From Azospirillaceae bacterium (GTDB taxonomy: Bacteria > Pseudomonadota > Alphaproteobacteria > Azospirillales > Azospirillaceae), in contig JAPWJW010000004.1 of assembly GCA_028283825.1 (NCBI GenBank), forward strand, positions 500,292 through 564,291: a stretch of DNA of 64,000 nt, written 5' to 3'. How positions within the stretch are numbered: position 1 is the first letter of the stretch; every line of letters starts with the position of its first letter. Below, piece by piece: positions 8,938-18,272 of the stretch. The notes under the pieces are model-generated. The model did no database searches. It was given only the letters and a program-made list of their open reading frames with translations, and was not told where the DNA came from. A program made the position numbers and the translations under genes.

Positions 8938-9132
8938 GGCGTCCTTCCCCCGTCCGCCGCCGGATTCCCATGCCCGCTTAGTCCAAAGGCGTGCTCGCCA
9001 GTTGGGTGCGGCCATGTTTTGCTATCGCCCGCGTTTATGACCGGGCCTTAAGCGTCCCATCAGGGAAACTCGATTTTCCCCGCCCCGCCCGGTCCCCATA
9101 GTTGCTGTCCACCCACCTTGGCGGAGGGAACG

Positions 9133-9765
9133 ATGAGCGACGTTAATGAGACGACAGGGCCCCAGGCGCCGGCGCGGTTGCGCGCCTTCGTCGGGCGGCT
9201 GGACGGCCTGCTGGCCCTGAACCTGCCCGAAGGCGCGTTGCTGGACCGGGCGCGGGATGCGCTGGCCGACCTGGTCGCGGCGGACGACTGGCTGCCGCCG
9301 GCCTATGCCGAGCCTGATCCCGTGCGCTATCGCCAATTCCTGCTGTACGCCGATCCGGACGGGCGCTTTTCCGTCGTCAGTTTCGTCTGGGGGCCGGGGC
9401 AGGAAACACCGGTGCACGACCACACCGTCTGGGGCCTGGTCGGCATCCTGCGGGGGGCGGAATATTCCCAGCGCTTCGTCGTCGCGTCGCGCGATGAACT
9501 GGTGACCGTGGGGCCCAAGCAGCGGTTCGAGGCGGGGGAGGTGGAAATCCTGTCGCCGGATACGGGCGACATCCACCGGGTCACCAACGCCCACCTGGAC
9601 CGCACCTCCATCAGCATCCACGTCTATGGCGCCGACATCGGCCAGGTGCGCCGCTGGGTCTATCCGGCGCAAGGCGCGCGCAAGCCCTTCACCTCCGGCT
9701 ACAGCAATGCCGGCGCCACGCCCGCCTTCACGCTGTCCCGCGTTTCCTCATTGGAGCCCGCCTGA
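9133..9765 (+). CDS. Cysteine / 3-mercaptopropionate dioxygenase-family thiol dioxygenase
   Basis: 210-residue cupin of the cysteine dioxygenase type I family, which oxidises a small thiol to its sulfinate with O2 and mononuclear iron. The three-His iron site is complete: His95 and His97 (VHDHTVWGLVGILRG) and His148 (GDIHRV). The HDHTVWG form resembles bacterial 3-mercaptopropionate/mercaptosuccinate dioxygenases more than mammalian enzymes. Start ATG at 9133 follows GGAGGG. It is the first gene of a four-gene operon with a rhodanese (TGATG overlap), a GST and an SsuD-like monooxygenase, which places it in organosulfur breakdown. Confidence 0.85.
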   Translation: MSDVNETTGPQAPARLRAFVGRLDGLLALNLPEGALLDRARDALADLVAADDWLPPAYAEPDPVRYRQFLLYADPDGRFSVVSFVWGPGQETPVHDHTVWGLVGILRGAEYSQRFVVASRDELVTVGPKQRFEAGEVEILSPDTGDIHRVTNAHLDRTSISIHVYGADIGQVRRWVYPAQGARKPFTSGYSNAGATPAFTLSRVSSLEPA

Positions 9766-11415
9766 TGCCAGTTGCCTTGCCCACCGCCACCCCGGCGGAC
9801 GTGCGCCTTGCCCTGATCGCCCGGCGCGAACTGGCCTTGTTGGACGTGCGGGAGGAGGACCCCTACGCCCAGGCCCATCCGCTGTTCGCCGCCAACCTGC
9901 CCCTGTCGCGGCTGGAGCTTGAGGTGCTGGACCGCGTGCCCCGTCGCGACACGGCCATCGTGCTGTTCGATGAGGGCGAGGGGCTGGCGGAGCGCGCGGC
10001 CGCCACGCTGGCGGATCTCGGTTATACCGACGTGCGTATCCTGGCCGGCGGCCTGGACGGCTGGCGTCAAGCGGGGTTCGAGGTCTTCCGCGATGTCAAC
10101 GTGCCCTCCAAGGCCTTCGGCGAACTGGTGGAGACGGCGGCGCACACGCCCTCGCTGGCGGCACCCCAGGTGAAGGCCCTGCTGGACGCGCGGGCCGATT
10201 TGGTGGTGCTGGACAGCCGCCGGTTTGAGGAATACCGCACCATGAGCATCCCCACCGGCACCAGCGTGCCGGGGGCGGAACTGGTGCTGCGCGCCCGCAC
10301 CCTGGCGCCCGATCCCGCCACCACCATCGTCGTCAACTGCGCCGGCCGGACGCGCAGCCTGATCGGGGCGCAATCGCTGCGCAACGCCGGCGTGCCCAAC
10401 CCCGTCTACGCCCTGCGCAACGGCACCATCGGCTGGACCCTGGCCGGCTTCACCCTGGACCAGGGGCAGGAGCGCCGCTTCCCGGCGGTGGTGGACGCGG
10501 CGGCGCAGGAGGCGGCCCGCACGGCCGCGCGCAAGGTCGCCTACCGCGCCGGCGTGCGCCGCGTGCCTTACGCCGATCTTGAGGCGCTGGAGGAGGCCGG
10601 CCGCACCCTCTATCGCCTGGATGTGCGCACGCCGGAGGAATTCACCGACGGCCACATCCCCGGTTTCCGCAGCGCGCCGGGCGGCCAGCTGGTGCAGGAA
10701 ACCGACCATTCGGCGCCCGTGCGTGGCGCCCGCATCGTGCTGTTCGACACCCTGTCCGTGCGCGCGGACATGAGCGCGTCGTGGCTGGCCCAGATGGGGT
10801 GGGAGGTGCTGGTGCTGGACGACGTGCCGGCCGCCGCCCTGTCCGCCACCGGCCCGTGGCGGCCCACCCTGCCGGCCCTGCCGGCGGTGGAGGCCATCCC
10901 CGCCGATCATCTGGCGCGGCTGCTGAAGGATGGCGGCGTCACCCTGCTGGATGTGGGGCCCAGTCCGGCCTATCGCCGGGGGCATGTGCCCGGCGCCCGG
11001 TTCATCATCCGCGCCCGCCTGGGCACTGACCTGCCGGCGGTGGCGCGGGACGGCACCATCGTTGTGACCAGCCCCGACGGTGCGGCTGCCCGCTTCGCCG
11101 CGGCGGACATCCAGGCCCTGACCGGCCGGCCCGCCCTGGTGCTGGACGGTGGCACGGCCGGTTGGGCGGCCGGCGGCCGTGACCTTGAGGTGGGGCCGGG
11201 CACATTGCTGTCGGCCCCGGATGACGTTTACCGCCGGCCCTACGAGGGCACCGACAACGCGGTTGGAGGCCATGCAGGCCTACTTGGATTGGGAATACGG
11301 CCTGGTGGGGCAATTGCGCCGCGACGGCACCCACGGCTTCTTCGTCATCCCGCCCTCGCGTGACGCCCACGACACGCCCCCCTCGCTATCGCCGCATCTG
11401 GCGGCCGACCACTGA
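9765..11415 (+). CDS. Four-domain rhodanese-like sulfurtransferase (frameshifted near the 3' end)
   Basis: About 549 residues once corrected. Four rhodanese domains lie at roughly 10-108, 130-240, 265-365 and 385-480. Only the second has the catalytic cysteine (Cys192 in VVNCAGRTRS); the first and third have Asp at that place (VLFDEGEG, VLFDTLSV) and the fourth Ser. The frame breaks at the TT at 11263-11264: before it the protein reads YEGTDNAV, after it EAMQAYLDWEYGL and GTHGFFVIPP continue in the +1 frame to the stop at 11413-11415. Removing one T joins them. Uncorrected, the frame would end at 11363. It overlaps the dioxygenase stop by one base, and presumably moves sulfane sulfur released in the pathway. 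Confidence 0.85.
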
Positions 11416-11430
11416 TAACGGGAACCGTCC

Positions 11431-12093
11431 ATGTCCTTGACCTTCTATTACGCCCCCGGCGCGTGTTCGCTGGGCGTGCACATCGCGCTTGAGGAAGCGG
11501 CGGCCGACTACACCCCGCGCCTGGTGCAACTGGCGGCGGGGGAACAGCGCCAGCCCGACTACCTGGCCATCAACCCCAGCGGCCGGGTACCGGCACTGCG
11601 GACGCCTGAGGGCGTGCTGACCGAATGCGCCGCCCTGCTGACCTATGTCGCGCGGCGCCACCCACAGGCCGGCCTGCTGCCCGATGATGCCTTCGCCGCC
11701 GCCCAGGCCGCGCAGTGGCTGGCCTTCCTGGGCAGCAGCGTGCACGTCGCCTTCGCCCAGTCCTTCCGCCCGGAACGGCACACCGACGACCCGGCGGCGC
11801 AGGCGGCCCTGAAGGCGGCCGCACCCGCCCGCGTGCGGGCCCATCTGCGCCGGCTGGAGGACCACTTCGCCGCCAACCGATCCGAAGGTCGCGGCCCCTG
11901 GCTGCTGGGCGACCGCTACAGCGTGGCCGACCCCTATGCCCTGGTCTTCCACCGCTGGCTGCCCCGCCTGGACATCGACCCCGCCGACTATCCCGCGTGG
12001 GGCCACCAGGCCGACCGCCTGTATCAGCGCCCGGCCGTGCGCCGCGCCCTGGAACAGGAAGGCCTGGCCATCCCCCTTTCCGTCGCCGCCTGA
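11431..12093 (+). CDS. Glutathione S-transferase family protein (beta class-like)
   Basis: 220 residues. The thioredoxin-like N-domain (1-80) begins MSLTFYYAPGACSLGVH, with Cys12/Ser13 in the place used by bacterial beta-class GSTs, and carries NPSGRVPAL and ECAALLTYV of the glutathione site. The C-terminal helical domain follows. It lies 15 bases after the rhodanese gene and 31 before the SsuD-like gene, so it is probably co-transcribed. A role in glutathione conjugation or reduction of a sulfur intermediate is inferred from that context; the exact substrate is not visible. Confidence 0.88.
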   Translation: MSLTFYYAPGACSLGVHIALEEAAADYTPRLVQLAAGEQRQPDYLAINPSGRVPALRTPEGVLTECAALLTYVARRHPQAGLLPDDAFAAAQAAQWLAFLGSSVHVAFAQSFRPERHTDDPAAQAALKAAAPARVRAHLRRLEDHFAANRSEGRGPWLLGDRYSVADPYALVFHRWLPRLDIDPADYPAWGHQADRLYQRPAVRRALEQEGLAIPLSVAA

Positions 12094-12124
12094 GCGTTGG
12101 CCCGACCCTATCGGAGACATTCCC

Positions 12125-13219
12125 ATGACCGTCACCTTCATCGGCCTGGTCGCCACCCGCGAAGCCTCGGAAATCCACCCGCCGCAGGGCCCCATCATCG
12201 ACCGCGCTTATGTCGAGAAAAGTGCCCGGGCGCATGAGGCGGGCGGCTTCGACCGCGTGCTGGTGGCCTTCCATTCGCGCACGCCGGAAAGCATCCTGGT
12301 GGCCAACCACGTGGCCAGCGTCACCAGCCGTTTGGGCCTGATGATCGCGCACCGGCCGGGTTTCACCAACCCCACCCTGGCGGCGCGCCAGTTCGCCACC
12401 CTGGACCATTTCACCGGCGGCCGGGTGGCGGTGCACATCATCACCGGCGGTAGCGACGCCGAACTGCGCCAGGATGGCGACTTCACCACCAAGGACGAAC
12501 GGTACGACCGCACCGACGAATACCTGCAGGTGCTGAAGCAGGAATGGACCAGCGACCGGCCCTTCGACCATCACGGCCGCTTCTACCAGGTGGAACAAGG
12601 CTTCGGCGATGTGAAACCGCTGCAGAAGCCGCACATCCCCATCTATTTCGGCGGATCGTCGCCGGCCGCCATCCGGGTGGCGGGCAAGCACGCCGACACC
12701 TACGCCCTCTGGGGTGAAAGCCTGGACCAGGTACGCGAGGCGGTGACCACCTTGCGGGCGGAGGCGGCGAAGCACGGCCGCACCATCCGCTTCAGCCTGT
12801 CGCTGCGCCCCATCCTGGCCGACACGGAACAGGCCGCCTGGGCCCGCGCCGGCCGCATCCTGGAACGCACGCTGGATCTGCGCCGCCAGGCCGGCCTGCC
12901 CGTCACCGGGCACACCCCGCCCAACGCCGGCTCCCAACGCCTGCTGGATGCCGCCGGCCAGGGCAGCCGGCTGGACAAGCGGCTGTGGACCGGCGTCGCC
13001 GCCGCCACCGGGGCGGCCGGCAATTCCACCAGCCTGGTGGGCACGGCCGAGCAGGTGGCGGAAGCCTTGCGCGACTATTACGATCTGGGCGTCACCACCT
13101 TCCTCATCCGCGGCTTTGATCCCTATGACGACGCGGTGCAGTATGGCCGGGAACTGATCCCCGCCACCCACGACCTGATCGCCCGCACGCGGGGTGAGCC
13201 CTTGGCGGCCGCCAACTAA
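12125..13219 (+). CDS. LLM-class FMN-dependent alkanesulfonate monooxygenase (SsuD-like)
   Basis: 364 residues of the bacterial luciferase-like family. The pattern DRVLVAFHSRTPESILVA, RVAVHIITGG and PIYFGGSSPAA matches SsuD/MsuD-type FMNH2-dependent desulfonating monooxygenases, which release sulfite and an aldehyde from alkanesulfonates. Such enzymes need a separate flavin reductase; none is beside it. Start ATG at 12125. It is last in the dioxygenase-rhodanese-GST operon. Its stop overlaps the stop of the convergent FAD monooxygenase by 4 bases. Together with the binding protein at the left edge it points to use of organic sulfur. Confidence 0.88.
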   Translation: MTVTFIGLVATREASEIHPPQGPIIDRAYVEKSARAHEAGGFDRVLVAFHSRTPESILVANHVASVTSRLGLMIAHRPGFTNPTLAARQFATLDHFTGGRVAVHIITGGSDAELRQDGDFTTKDERYDRTDEYLQVLKQEWTSDRPFDHHGRFYQVEQGFGDVKPLQKPHIPIYFGGSSPAAIRVAGKHADTYALWGESLDQVREAVTTLRAEAAKHGRTIRFSLSLRPILADTEQAAWARAGRILERTLDLRRQAGLPVTGHTPPNAGSQRLLDAAGQGSRLDKRLWTGVAAATGAAGNSTSLVGTAEQVAEALRDYYDLGVTTFLIRGFDPYDDAVQYGRELIPATHDLIARTRGEPLAAAN

Positions 13220-14370
13220 AGGGCGGCGGTCAGCGGGTCGTAGGGCGCCCGGCTTTCGCGTTCGTGCGGGGGGATGTCCGACGCGCCATCGGGGCCGGCG
13301 CGGAAGATTTCCCCCTGCCGGCGGGATTCCAGCAGGATGGCGTTGGCGCGGTCGCGGCGGGCGGCCTCATAGGTCTTGAGTGCCTCCGCCGGGTCCACCT
13401 TCGCCTCGAACGCGCGGGCCAGGACGATGGCATCCTCGATGCCCAGGGCGGCGCCGAAGCCCAGGAAGGGCAGGACGGGGTGGGCGGCGTCGCCCAGCAG
13501 GCCGACACGGCCCCGCACCCAGGTTTGCAGCGGATCGCGGTCGTACAGCGCCCAGCAGGCGGTGGTTTCCAGCGGCGCGCAGGAGGCGAGGCCGATCACA
13601 TCCTCATGCCAGCCGGCGAACAGGTCCAGCAGTTCGGCCCGCGTGGCGTGGCGGTTCCAGCCTTCCTCCGTGATATCCACGCCGTGGGCGAAGGCCACAC
13701 AGTTCACCACCGTGCCCTGCTGGATGAGATAGCGGCTCAGGGACGCGCGGGGGCCGACGGACATGCCCAACGCCTTCGCGTAAGGCCGGGCCTGTTCCAG
13801 GGGCACCAGGAAACGATAGGCGACGATCCCGGTGCGGCGGGGTGCGGCCTCCCCGAACAGCAGGCCGCGCACGGCGGAGCGCAGGCCGTCGCAGCCGATC
13901 AGGGCGGCACCCCGCAGGCTGCGGCCGTCGGCCAGGGTCACCGTCACGCCCTCATCGTCCTGGGTGAAAGCGGTCACCCGGCTGTCCAGCTGGACCGCGT
14001 GCGGATCGTGCGCGTCGATGGCGTCCTTCAGCAGGCGGAACAGGTCGGCGCGGTGCAGCATGTGCACGTCGGCGAAATCGGTGGCGACCCAGTTGCGCTG
14101 GCCCAGCGATCCCGCCAGCGGCGCGCCCGTGCGGTAATCCAGTGCCGCCCCCGGGCGCGGCTTGTCCGACGTGGCGTCCAGCCGGTCCTTCAGCCCCAGG
14201 GAGTACAAGCTGCGGCTGGCGGTCTCGCGCAGCGTGATGCCGGCGCCGACATTGCCGATGCGGGCGGTCTGCTCCAGCACGACGACGCGGCGGCCGCGCC
14301 GTTGCAGGGCCAGGGCCGCCGTCAGGCCGGCGATGCCGCCGCCGGCCAGCAGGATGGTGTCCTCACTCAT
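13216..14370 (-). CDS. FAD-dependent aromatic monooxygenase (salicylate / 3-hydroxybenzoate hydroxylase-like)
   Basis: 384 residues. Dinucleotide-binding motif LLAGGGIAGL at the N-terminus, the DG motif GCDGLRSAVR in the middle and the second FAD motif GLLGDAAHPVLPF near 280-295 place it among class A flavoprotein hydroxylases acting on aromatic acids. Start chosen at the ATG at 14370 because GGGGAAAG lies just before it; an in-frame ATG at 14382 has no such site. The gene converges on the SsuD-like gene with overlapping stops. It stands upstream of the LacI-MFS-peptidase operon's end but is separated from it by the structured repeat at 14.4 kb, so it is probably its own unit. Substrate unknown. 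Confidence 0.85.
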   Translation of the reverse strand: MSEDTILLAGGGIAGLTAALALQRRGRRVVVLEQTARIGNVGAGITLRETASRSLYSLGLKDRLDATSDKPRPGAALDYRTGAPLAGSLGQRNWVATDFADVHMLHRADLFRLLKDAIDAHDPHAVQLDSRVTAFTQDDEGVTVTLADGRSLRGAALIGCDGLRSAVRGLLFGEAAPRRTGIVAYRFLVPLEQARPYAKALGMSVGPRASLSRYLIQQGTVVNCVAFAHGVDITEEGWNRHATRAELLDLFAGWHEDVIGLASCAPLETTACWALYDRDPLQTWVRGRVGLLGDAAHPVLPFLGFGAALGIEDAIVLARAFEAKVDPAEALKTYEAARRDRANAILLESRRQGEIFRAGPDGASDIPPHERESRAPYDPLTAAL

Positions 14371-14407
14371 GTCTTTCCCCATTCTAGCAATGCCCCCTCA
14401 GGCGCCG

Positions 14408-14515
14408 GGCGCCGGCATCCGCCGGCTTGGCTGTCCTCGCGTTTCAGTCCGCTACGCTTCCCAAAACGCTCCGGCGGCCGCAGTCGCGGCCTACACGAGA
14501 TGGAATCTCGTGCTT
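14408..14515. repeat. Structured intergenic repeat, copy 1
   Basis: Homologous to 27672-27785. Inner stem GCGTTT (14439-14444) with AAACGC (14464-14469) encloses a 19-base loop of the form CAGTCC-CT-CG-TTCCCA; outer stem CCGCCGG (14419-14425) with CCGGCGG (14471-14477). The other copy keeps the stems through paired base changes. A further hairpin, CACGAGAT/ATCTCGTG (14494-14512), follows and is T-rich after it on the + strand. Located between two minus-strand genes. Confidence 0.7.
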
Positions 14516-14533
14516 CTCTTATTTTCGAACGGA

Positions 14534-15829
14534 TCAGCCGGCGACGATCATCGGGTCGTCGGGCGCGTTCAGGAATTCAAAGCCGCTGTCGGTGATCAGC
14601 AGCAGGTCTTCGTTATGGCCGGCGCCCCAACCCAGTTCGATGTAGGGCAGATCCAGGGTCACGCACATGCCGGGTTGAAGGGCGAAGTCCTGCGGGATGG
14701 GATAGGGGACGTCGTCGCGCGTCGGCTGGTCGTCATGCTGCAACCCGACGGAATGCAGATGGCAGGCGGCGATGACCTCGCTGGGCATCCCGGCCTTGAT
14801 CATCGCCGCGCGGCCGATGGCGTTGACCTCCGAGAACATCACGCCCGGGCGGATATGTTCCAGCGCCGCGGCGCGTCCGATCTGCTGCGCCTGGTGCCGT
14901 CGCAGCAGGGTGGCGGTGGGGTCGCCGATGGAAACGGTGCGGGCGAAATCGCCCATGTAATGCTGGTACTTGGCGCCGCAGTCGATCATGTAGCTGCGGC
15001 CCGCCCGCACCACCTCGTCCGGCAGCATGCCCTGGGTGATGCCGATCAGCAGAAAGCCGATCTCCGCCCCATGCGTCGCGGCGGTGGCGGTGAAGTTGGC
15101 CCGCGCCTCCTGATAGGTCATGCCCGGTGCCAATGAGCGTGCGGCCGCCAGCGCCGCCTCGCGGCTGGCCATTTGCGCCCGGCGGATCAGGTCGATCTCG
15201 TGCGCCTGCTTCACCAGCCGGATCTCGCGGAAGATGTTGTCGCCGGGCACACAGGTCACCGCCTCATACCCGATGCGCGACAGCAGGTGGGCGATGCGCA
15301 TGTCGTCGACGGCGATGCGCCCGCCGGCCAGGCCGGATTGCTGAAGCGCCCGGACCAGGGCCCATTCGATCGACGCGGCGTTGTTGGGCTGGAACCCCTG
15401 CTGTGTCGCGTTCCACCGCGCCTCGCGCGGCGACAGGTCGTTGTCGGGATTGACGGCGAAACGGTGCTGCAGGGTGGTGCCGTAGGGCACCGGCTCCTTC
15501 CGCATCTGTTCCGGCGTGGCGTCGATATAGTCCTGCCAGTTCTCCACCCCGCTGAAGGTGATGTATTCCGGCACCTCCCGGTCGCCTTTCAGCAGGTCCC
15601 AGGCGCTGCCGCTGGTGCCGACGAAGAACCCGGGCTGGGACGGGTCGCTGGGGAAGGTGGCCAGGGCCGGGAACTCCCCGCCGAAGTCGGTGAACACCGG
15701 CCAGGTGTTGCTCAGGTAATAGACGTTGTGCGGGCGCAGGGCGACCAGGCCGTCGATGCCGTGCCGTTCCATCACCATGCGGGCGCGGTCGCGGTTGAGC
15801 GGAAGCGGGCGGTGGCTTTCAGGGCTCAT
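14534..15829 (-). CDS. M24-family metallopeptidase (Xaa-Pro aminopeptidase / ectoine hydrolase-like)
   Basis: 431 residues of the pita-bread fold. An N-terminal creatinase-like domain (about 1-190: RPHNVYYLSNTWP) precedes the catalytic domain. The metal ligands are all in place: two Asp in MIDCGAKYQHYMGDFAR, His in HLHSVGLQHD, and two Glu in TLDLPYIELGWGAGHNEDLL. The family includes Xaa-Pro dipeptidases, creatinase and the ectoine hydrolase DoeA. ATG at 15829 chosen. It is the last gene of the LacI-MFS-M24 operon, 23 bases after the transporter, suggesting it cleaves or hydrolyses the compound that the transporter imports. Confidence 0.85.
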   Translation of the reverse strand: MSPESHRPLPLNRDRARMVMERHGIDGLVALRPHNVYYLSNTWPVFTDFGGEFPALATFPSDPSQPGFFVGTSGSAWDLLKGDREVPEYITFSGVENWQDYIDATPEQMRKEPVPYGTTLQHRFAVNPDNDLSPREARWNATQQGFQPNNAASIEWALVRALQQSGLAGGRIAVDDMRIAHLLSRIGYEAVTCVPGDNIFREIRLVKQAHEIDLIRRAQMASREAALAAARSLAPGMTYQEARANFTATAATHGAEIGFLLIGITQGMLPDEVVRAGRSYMIDCGAKYQHYMGDFARTVSIGDPTATLLRRHQAQQIGRAAALEHIRPGVMFSEVNAIGRAAMIKAGMPSEVIAACHLHSVGLQHDDQPTRDDVPYPIPQDFALQPGMCVTLDLPYIELGWGAGHNEDLLLITDSGFEFLNAPDDPMIVAG

Positions 15830-15852
15830 GGGGGTGGCTCCAATGGGATGGG

Positions 15853-17187
15853 TCAGGCGGTGAGGACGGCCGTGTCGGTCGCGATAGACCGGCGGCCGGC
15901 CAGCAGCAGGGTGATGGAGGCAGCACAGGCCAGGATGACGACGGCGCCCAATGCCGCGCCCACCCCGCGCGGCGTGGTGAAGACGTGGTCGCTCAGCAAA
16001 CCCACCGCGAACGGCCCGATGGTCTGGGACAGCAGGTTGGTGGTGAGGGTCAGGACGGCCAGCGTCTGGCCGCGCAGGGAATTGGGCGTGACGGCGTTCA
16101 ACGCGGTCAGCAGGCCGATGAAGGGAATGTTCATGGCCAGCCCCATGATGACGTAACCGACCATCGCGATGGTGGGGGCGGGGGCGACCGCCACGATCAG
16201 GGCGCCGGCGGCCACGCAGGCCAGCGCCAGCACCGCGACCAGCACCGGCGCGTCGCGCCGGCCCCACCGCCCGACCAGGCTGACGATCCATCCCCCCGCC
16301 AGGCTGCTGGCGACCCCGCAGGGCAAGCCTACGGACCCGAGGGTGCCGGCCACCATCGCGGGGGACCAGCCGAAGCCGCGGACCATGAAAGTGGGAAACC
16401 AGCCGATCAGCGCGTACGTGGCCACCATGCTGGCGGCCGACCCGCCGATCAGCGCCAGGTAGGTCAGCGGCCGCGCCGCCAATTGCCGGGCCAGCGGGCG
16501 CAGCGATACGCGTGGCGGCACGGTCCAGCCTTCGCGCCGGGGCGGTTCCTTCACGGTCAGCAGAAAGGCCGGCGCCATGATCAGCCCCGGCAGGCCGAAT
16601 AGCACGAACACGATTTTCCAGCTGGGCACGCCGCCCAATTGCCCGGGCAAGGCGTGGATCAGCGCGTCGGCGAAGGCCAGCACGGCGCCGCTGAACAGCA
16701 GGGCGATGCCCGTTCCCATGCTGCCGCCCAGGCTGTAGACGGCGAAGGCCCGCGCCCGCTGTTCCGGCGGGAAATAGTCGGCGATCATCGACGTGCCGGC
16801 GGGGCTCAGCGTCGCCTCGCCCGCCCCCACGCCGACGCGGCCCAGCAGCATGCCGGCGAAGCCCGTGGCCAGGCCGCAGGCCATGGTGGCGATACTCCAC
16901 ACCGCCATGCCGGCGGCGATCAGCGTGCGGCGGTTCGTTCGATCGGCCAGCAACCCCAAGGGCAGGCCCATGGCCGCGAAGAACAGGGCGAAACCCAGCC
17001 CCTGCAACAGCCCGACCTGGGTATCGGTGAAGCCGAACGACGCCTTGATGGGCTGCACCAGCAGACCCATGCAGATGCGGTCGACGATGGCGATGGCGTA
17101 GCTCAGCACCAGCAGGGCCAGGCCCCACCAGGCCACGCGTCGCGGCGGCCAGCCGCCCTTATCAGGCTCAGGCACAGCTTCAAGCAT
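15853..17187 (-). CDS. Major facilitator superfamily transporter
   Basis: 444 residues with about 12 membrane helices. The MFS motif A is seen between helices 2 and 3 (GLPLGLLADRTNRRTLIAAG), and GVGAGEATLSPAGTSMIADYF in helix 5 resembles the hexuronate/aromatic acid and spinster-like families. ATG at 17187 chosen (GGAG 9 bases upstream); it overlaps the 3' end of the LacI gene. Operon position between regulator and M24 hydrolase suggests import of the operon's substrate. The substrate itself cannot be read from the sequence. Confidence 0.88.
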   Translation of the reverse strand: MLEAVPEPDKGGWPPRRVAWWGLALLVLSYAIAIVDRICMGLLVQPIKASFGFTDTQVGLLQGLGFALFFAAMGLPLGLLADRTNRRTLIAAGMAVWSIATMACGLATGFAGMLLGRVGVGAGEATLSPAGTSMIADYFPPEQRARAFAVYSLGGSMGTGIALLFSGAVLAFADALIHALPGQLGGVPSWKIVFVLFGLPGLIMAPAFLLTVKEPPRREGWTVPPRVSLRPLARQLAARPLTYLALIGGSAASMVATYALIGWFPTFMVRGFGWSPAMVAGTLGSVGLPCGVASSLAGGWIVSLVGRWGRRDAPVLVAVLALACVAAGALIVAVAPAPTIAMVGYVIMGLAMNIPFIGLLTALNAVTPNSLRGQTLAVLTLTTNLLSQTIGPFAVGLLSDHVFTTPRGVGAALGAVVILACAASITLLLAGRRSIATDTAVLTA

Positions 17188-18232
17188 CACGCTCAACTCC
17201 AGGATTGGTGGTGCCGCGCTCTTCGATCACGCATTCGAGCCATATCCGGGGTGCGGCCGCGTCCGGTGTGTTGATGCGGTCGATCAGGACGGCCACGGCG
17301 TGGTGGACCAGGCCGGCGATGGGCAGGCGGACGGATGACAGCCTTTGCGACCGCCACGCCGCCGCCGGCGTGTTGCCGATGCCGACCAAGGACAGGTCGC
17401 GCGGCACCGACAGTCCGTGGGCGAGGCGTGCGGCATCCAGGGCGCCGATGGCCATCAGGTCGGTGGCCGCGAAGATCGCGTCCGGCCGTGTCGCCGGATC
17501 GGCGAACAGGGTGTCGGCCGTGTCATGGGCGGCCTGGTAGTCCAGCGCCACCTCGCGCCAGCGGCAGGGCTCGGCGCCCGCCGCGCGCATCTCCTCGGCG
17601 AAGGCCAGGAACTCATCGCCCGGTGCCCGTCCGGCGCCGATCATGGCGACGGGCCGGCGGCGGCCATCGCGCCGCATGATGCGCGCCACATCCACGCCGA
17701 TCCGACCATCGGTCCAGACCATGGCGATGTCGGGGGCGATGTCGGCGTCCCGCTGGTCCAGCAGGACGATAGGCACCCCCGCCTGGGAATAGGCGTGGGC
17801 GACCTCCGGCGACGGCCGGGCGGAGATCAGGATGGCGCCGTCGATGCTGTAGTCCAGGGCCTCACGCAGGGCCTCGTCCGTCGGCTGGTCGGGCTGGGTG
17901 ACCAGCAGCAGGGTGCGCAAGGTCCGGCCGCGCAACTCCACCGTCAGCCGCGACACGAACTCGGAAAAGAAGGGGCTGTTCAGGTTGGCCAGGACGATGG
18001 CGATCAGCCCCGTTCGGCTGGTGATCAACCCCCGGGCCAGCAGGTTGGGCCGGTAGCCCAGGGCCTCCGCCGCTCTCAGCACGCGGGCCCGCGTCTGCGC
18101 CGCCACCACCGCCCCCGGGGTGTAGGTGCGTGAGACGGCGGACCGGGACACGCCGGCCAGCCTGGCCACGTCCAGGGCGCTGACCCGGCGCGGTTTGGAC
18201 GTGCCGGGCAAACGGGATCCGTCGTTCGGCAA
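17180..18232 (-). CDS. LacI-family transcriptional regulator
   Basis: About 350 residues. The N-terminal helix-turn-helix and hinge (VSALDVARLAGVSRSAVSR through ALGYRPNLLAR) are followed by a periplasmic-binding-protein-like effector domain (GLIAIVLANLNSPFFSEF; FAATDLMAIGALDAAR). No ATG is available: TTG at 18232 is chosen because GAGGGAG precedes it. A TTG at 18292 is possible but would put the palindrome at 18273-18286 inside the gene. Its last codons overlap the MFS start, so it heads the LacI-MFS-M24 operon and probably represses it until substrate is present. Confidence 0.85.
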   Translation of the reverse strand: MPNDGSRLPGTSKPRRVSALDVARLAGVSRSAVSRTYTPGAVVAAQTRARVLRAAEALGYRPNLLARGLITSRTGLIAIVLANLNSPFFSEFVSRLTVELRGRTLRTLLLVTQPDQPTDEALREALDYSIDGAILISARPSPEVAHAYSQAGVPIVLLDQRDADIAPDIAMVWTDGRIGVDVARIMRRDGRRRPVAMIGAGRAPGDEFLAFAEEMRAAGAEPCRWREVALDYQAAHDTADTLFADPATRPDAIFAATDLMAIGALDAARLAHGLSVPRDLSLVGIGNTPAAAWRSQRLSSVRLPIAGLVHHAVAVLIDRINTPDAAAPRIWLECVIEERGTTNPGVERDA

Positions 18233-18272
18233 TCCGCCGCTCCCTCGTGTGATGTGGCCTCCCCGGCCGTGT

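Noticed and set aside
14534-17128. One very long minus-strand reading frame of 864 codons
   Set aside because: Only its last 431 codons are a protein (M24 peptidase); the rest is out-of-frame sequence of the MFS gene, kept open by high GC content.
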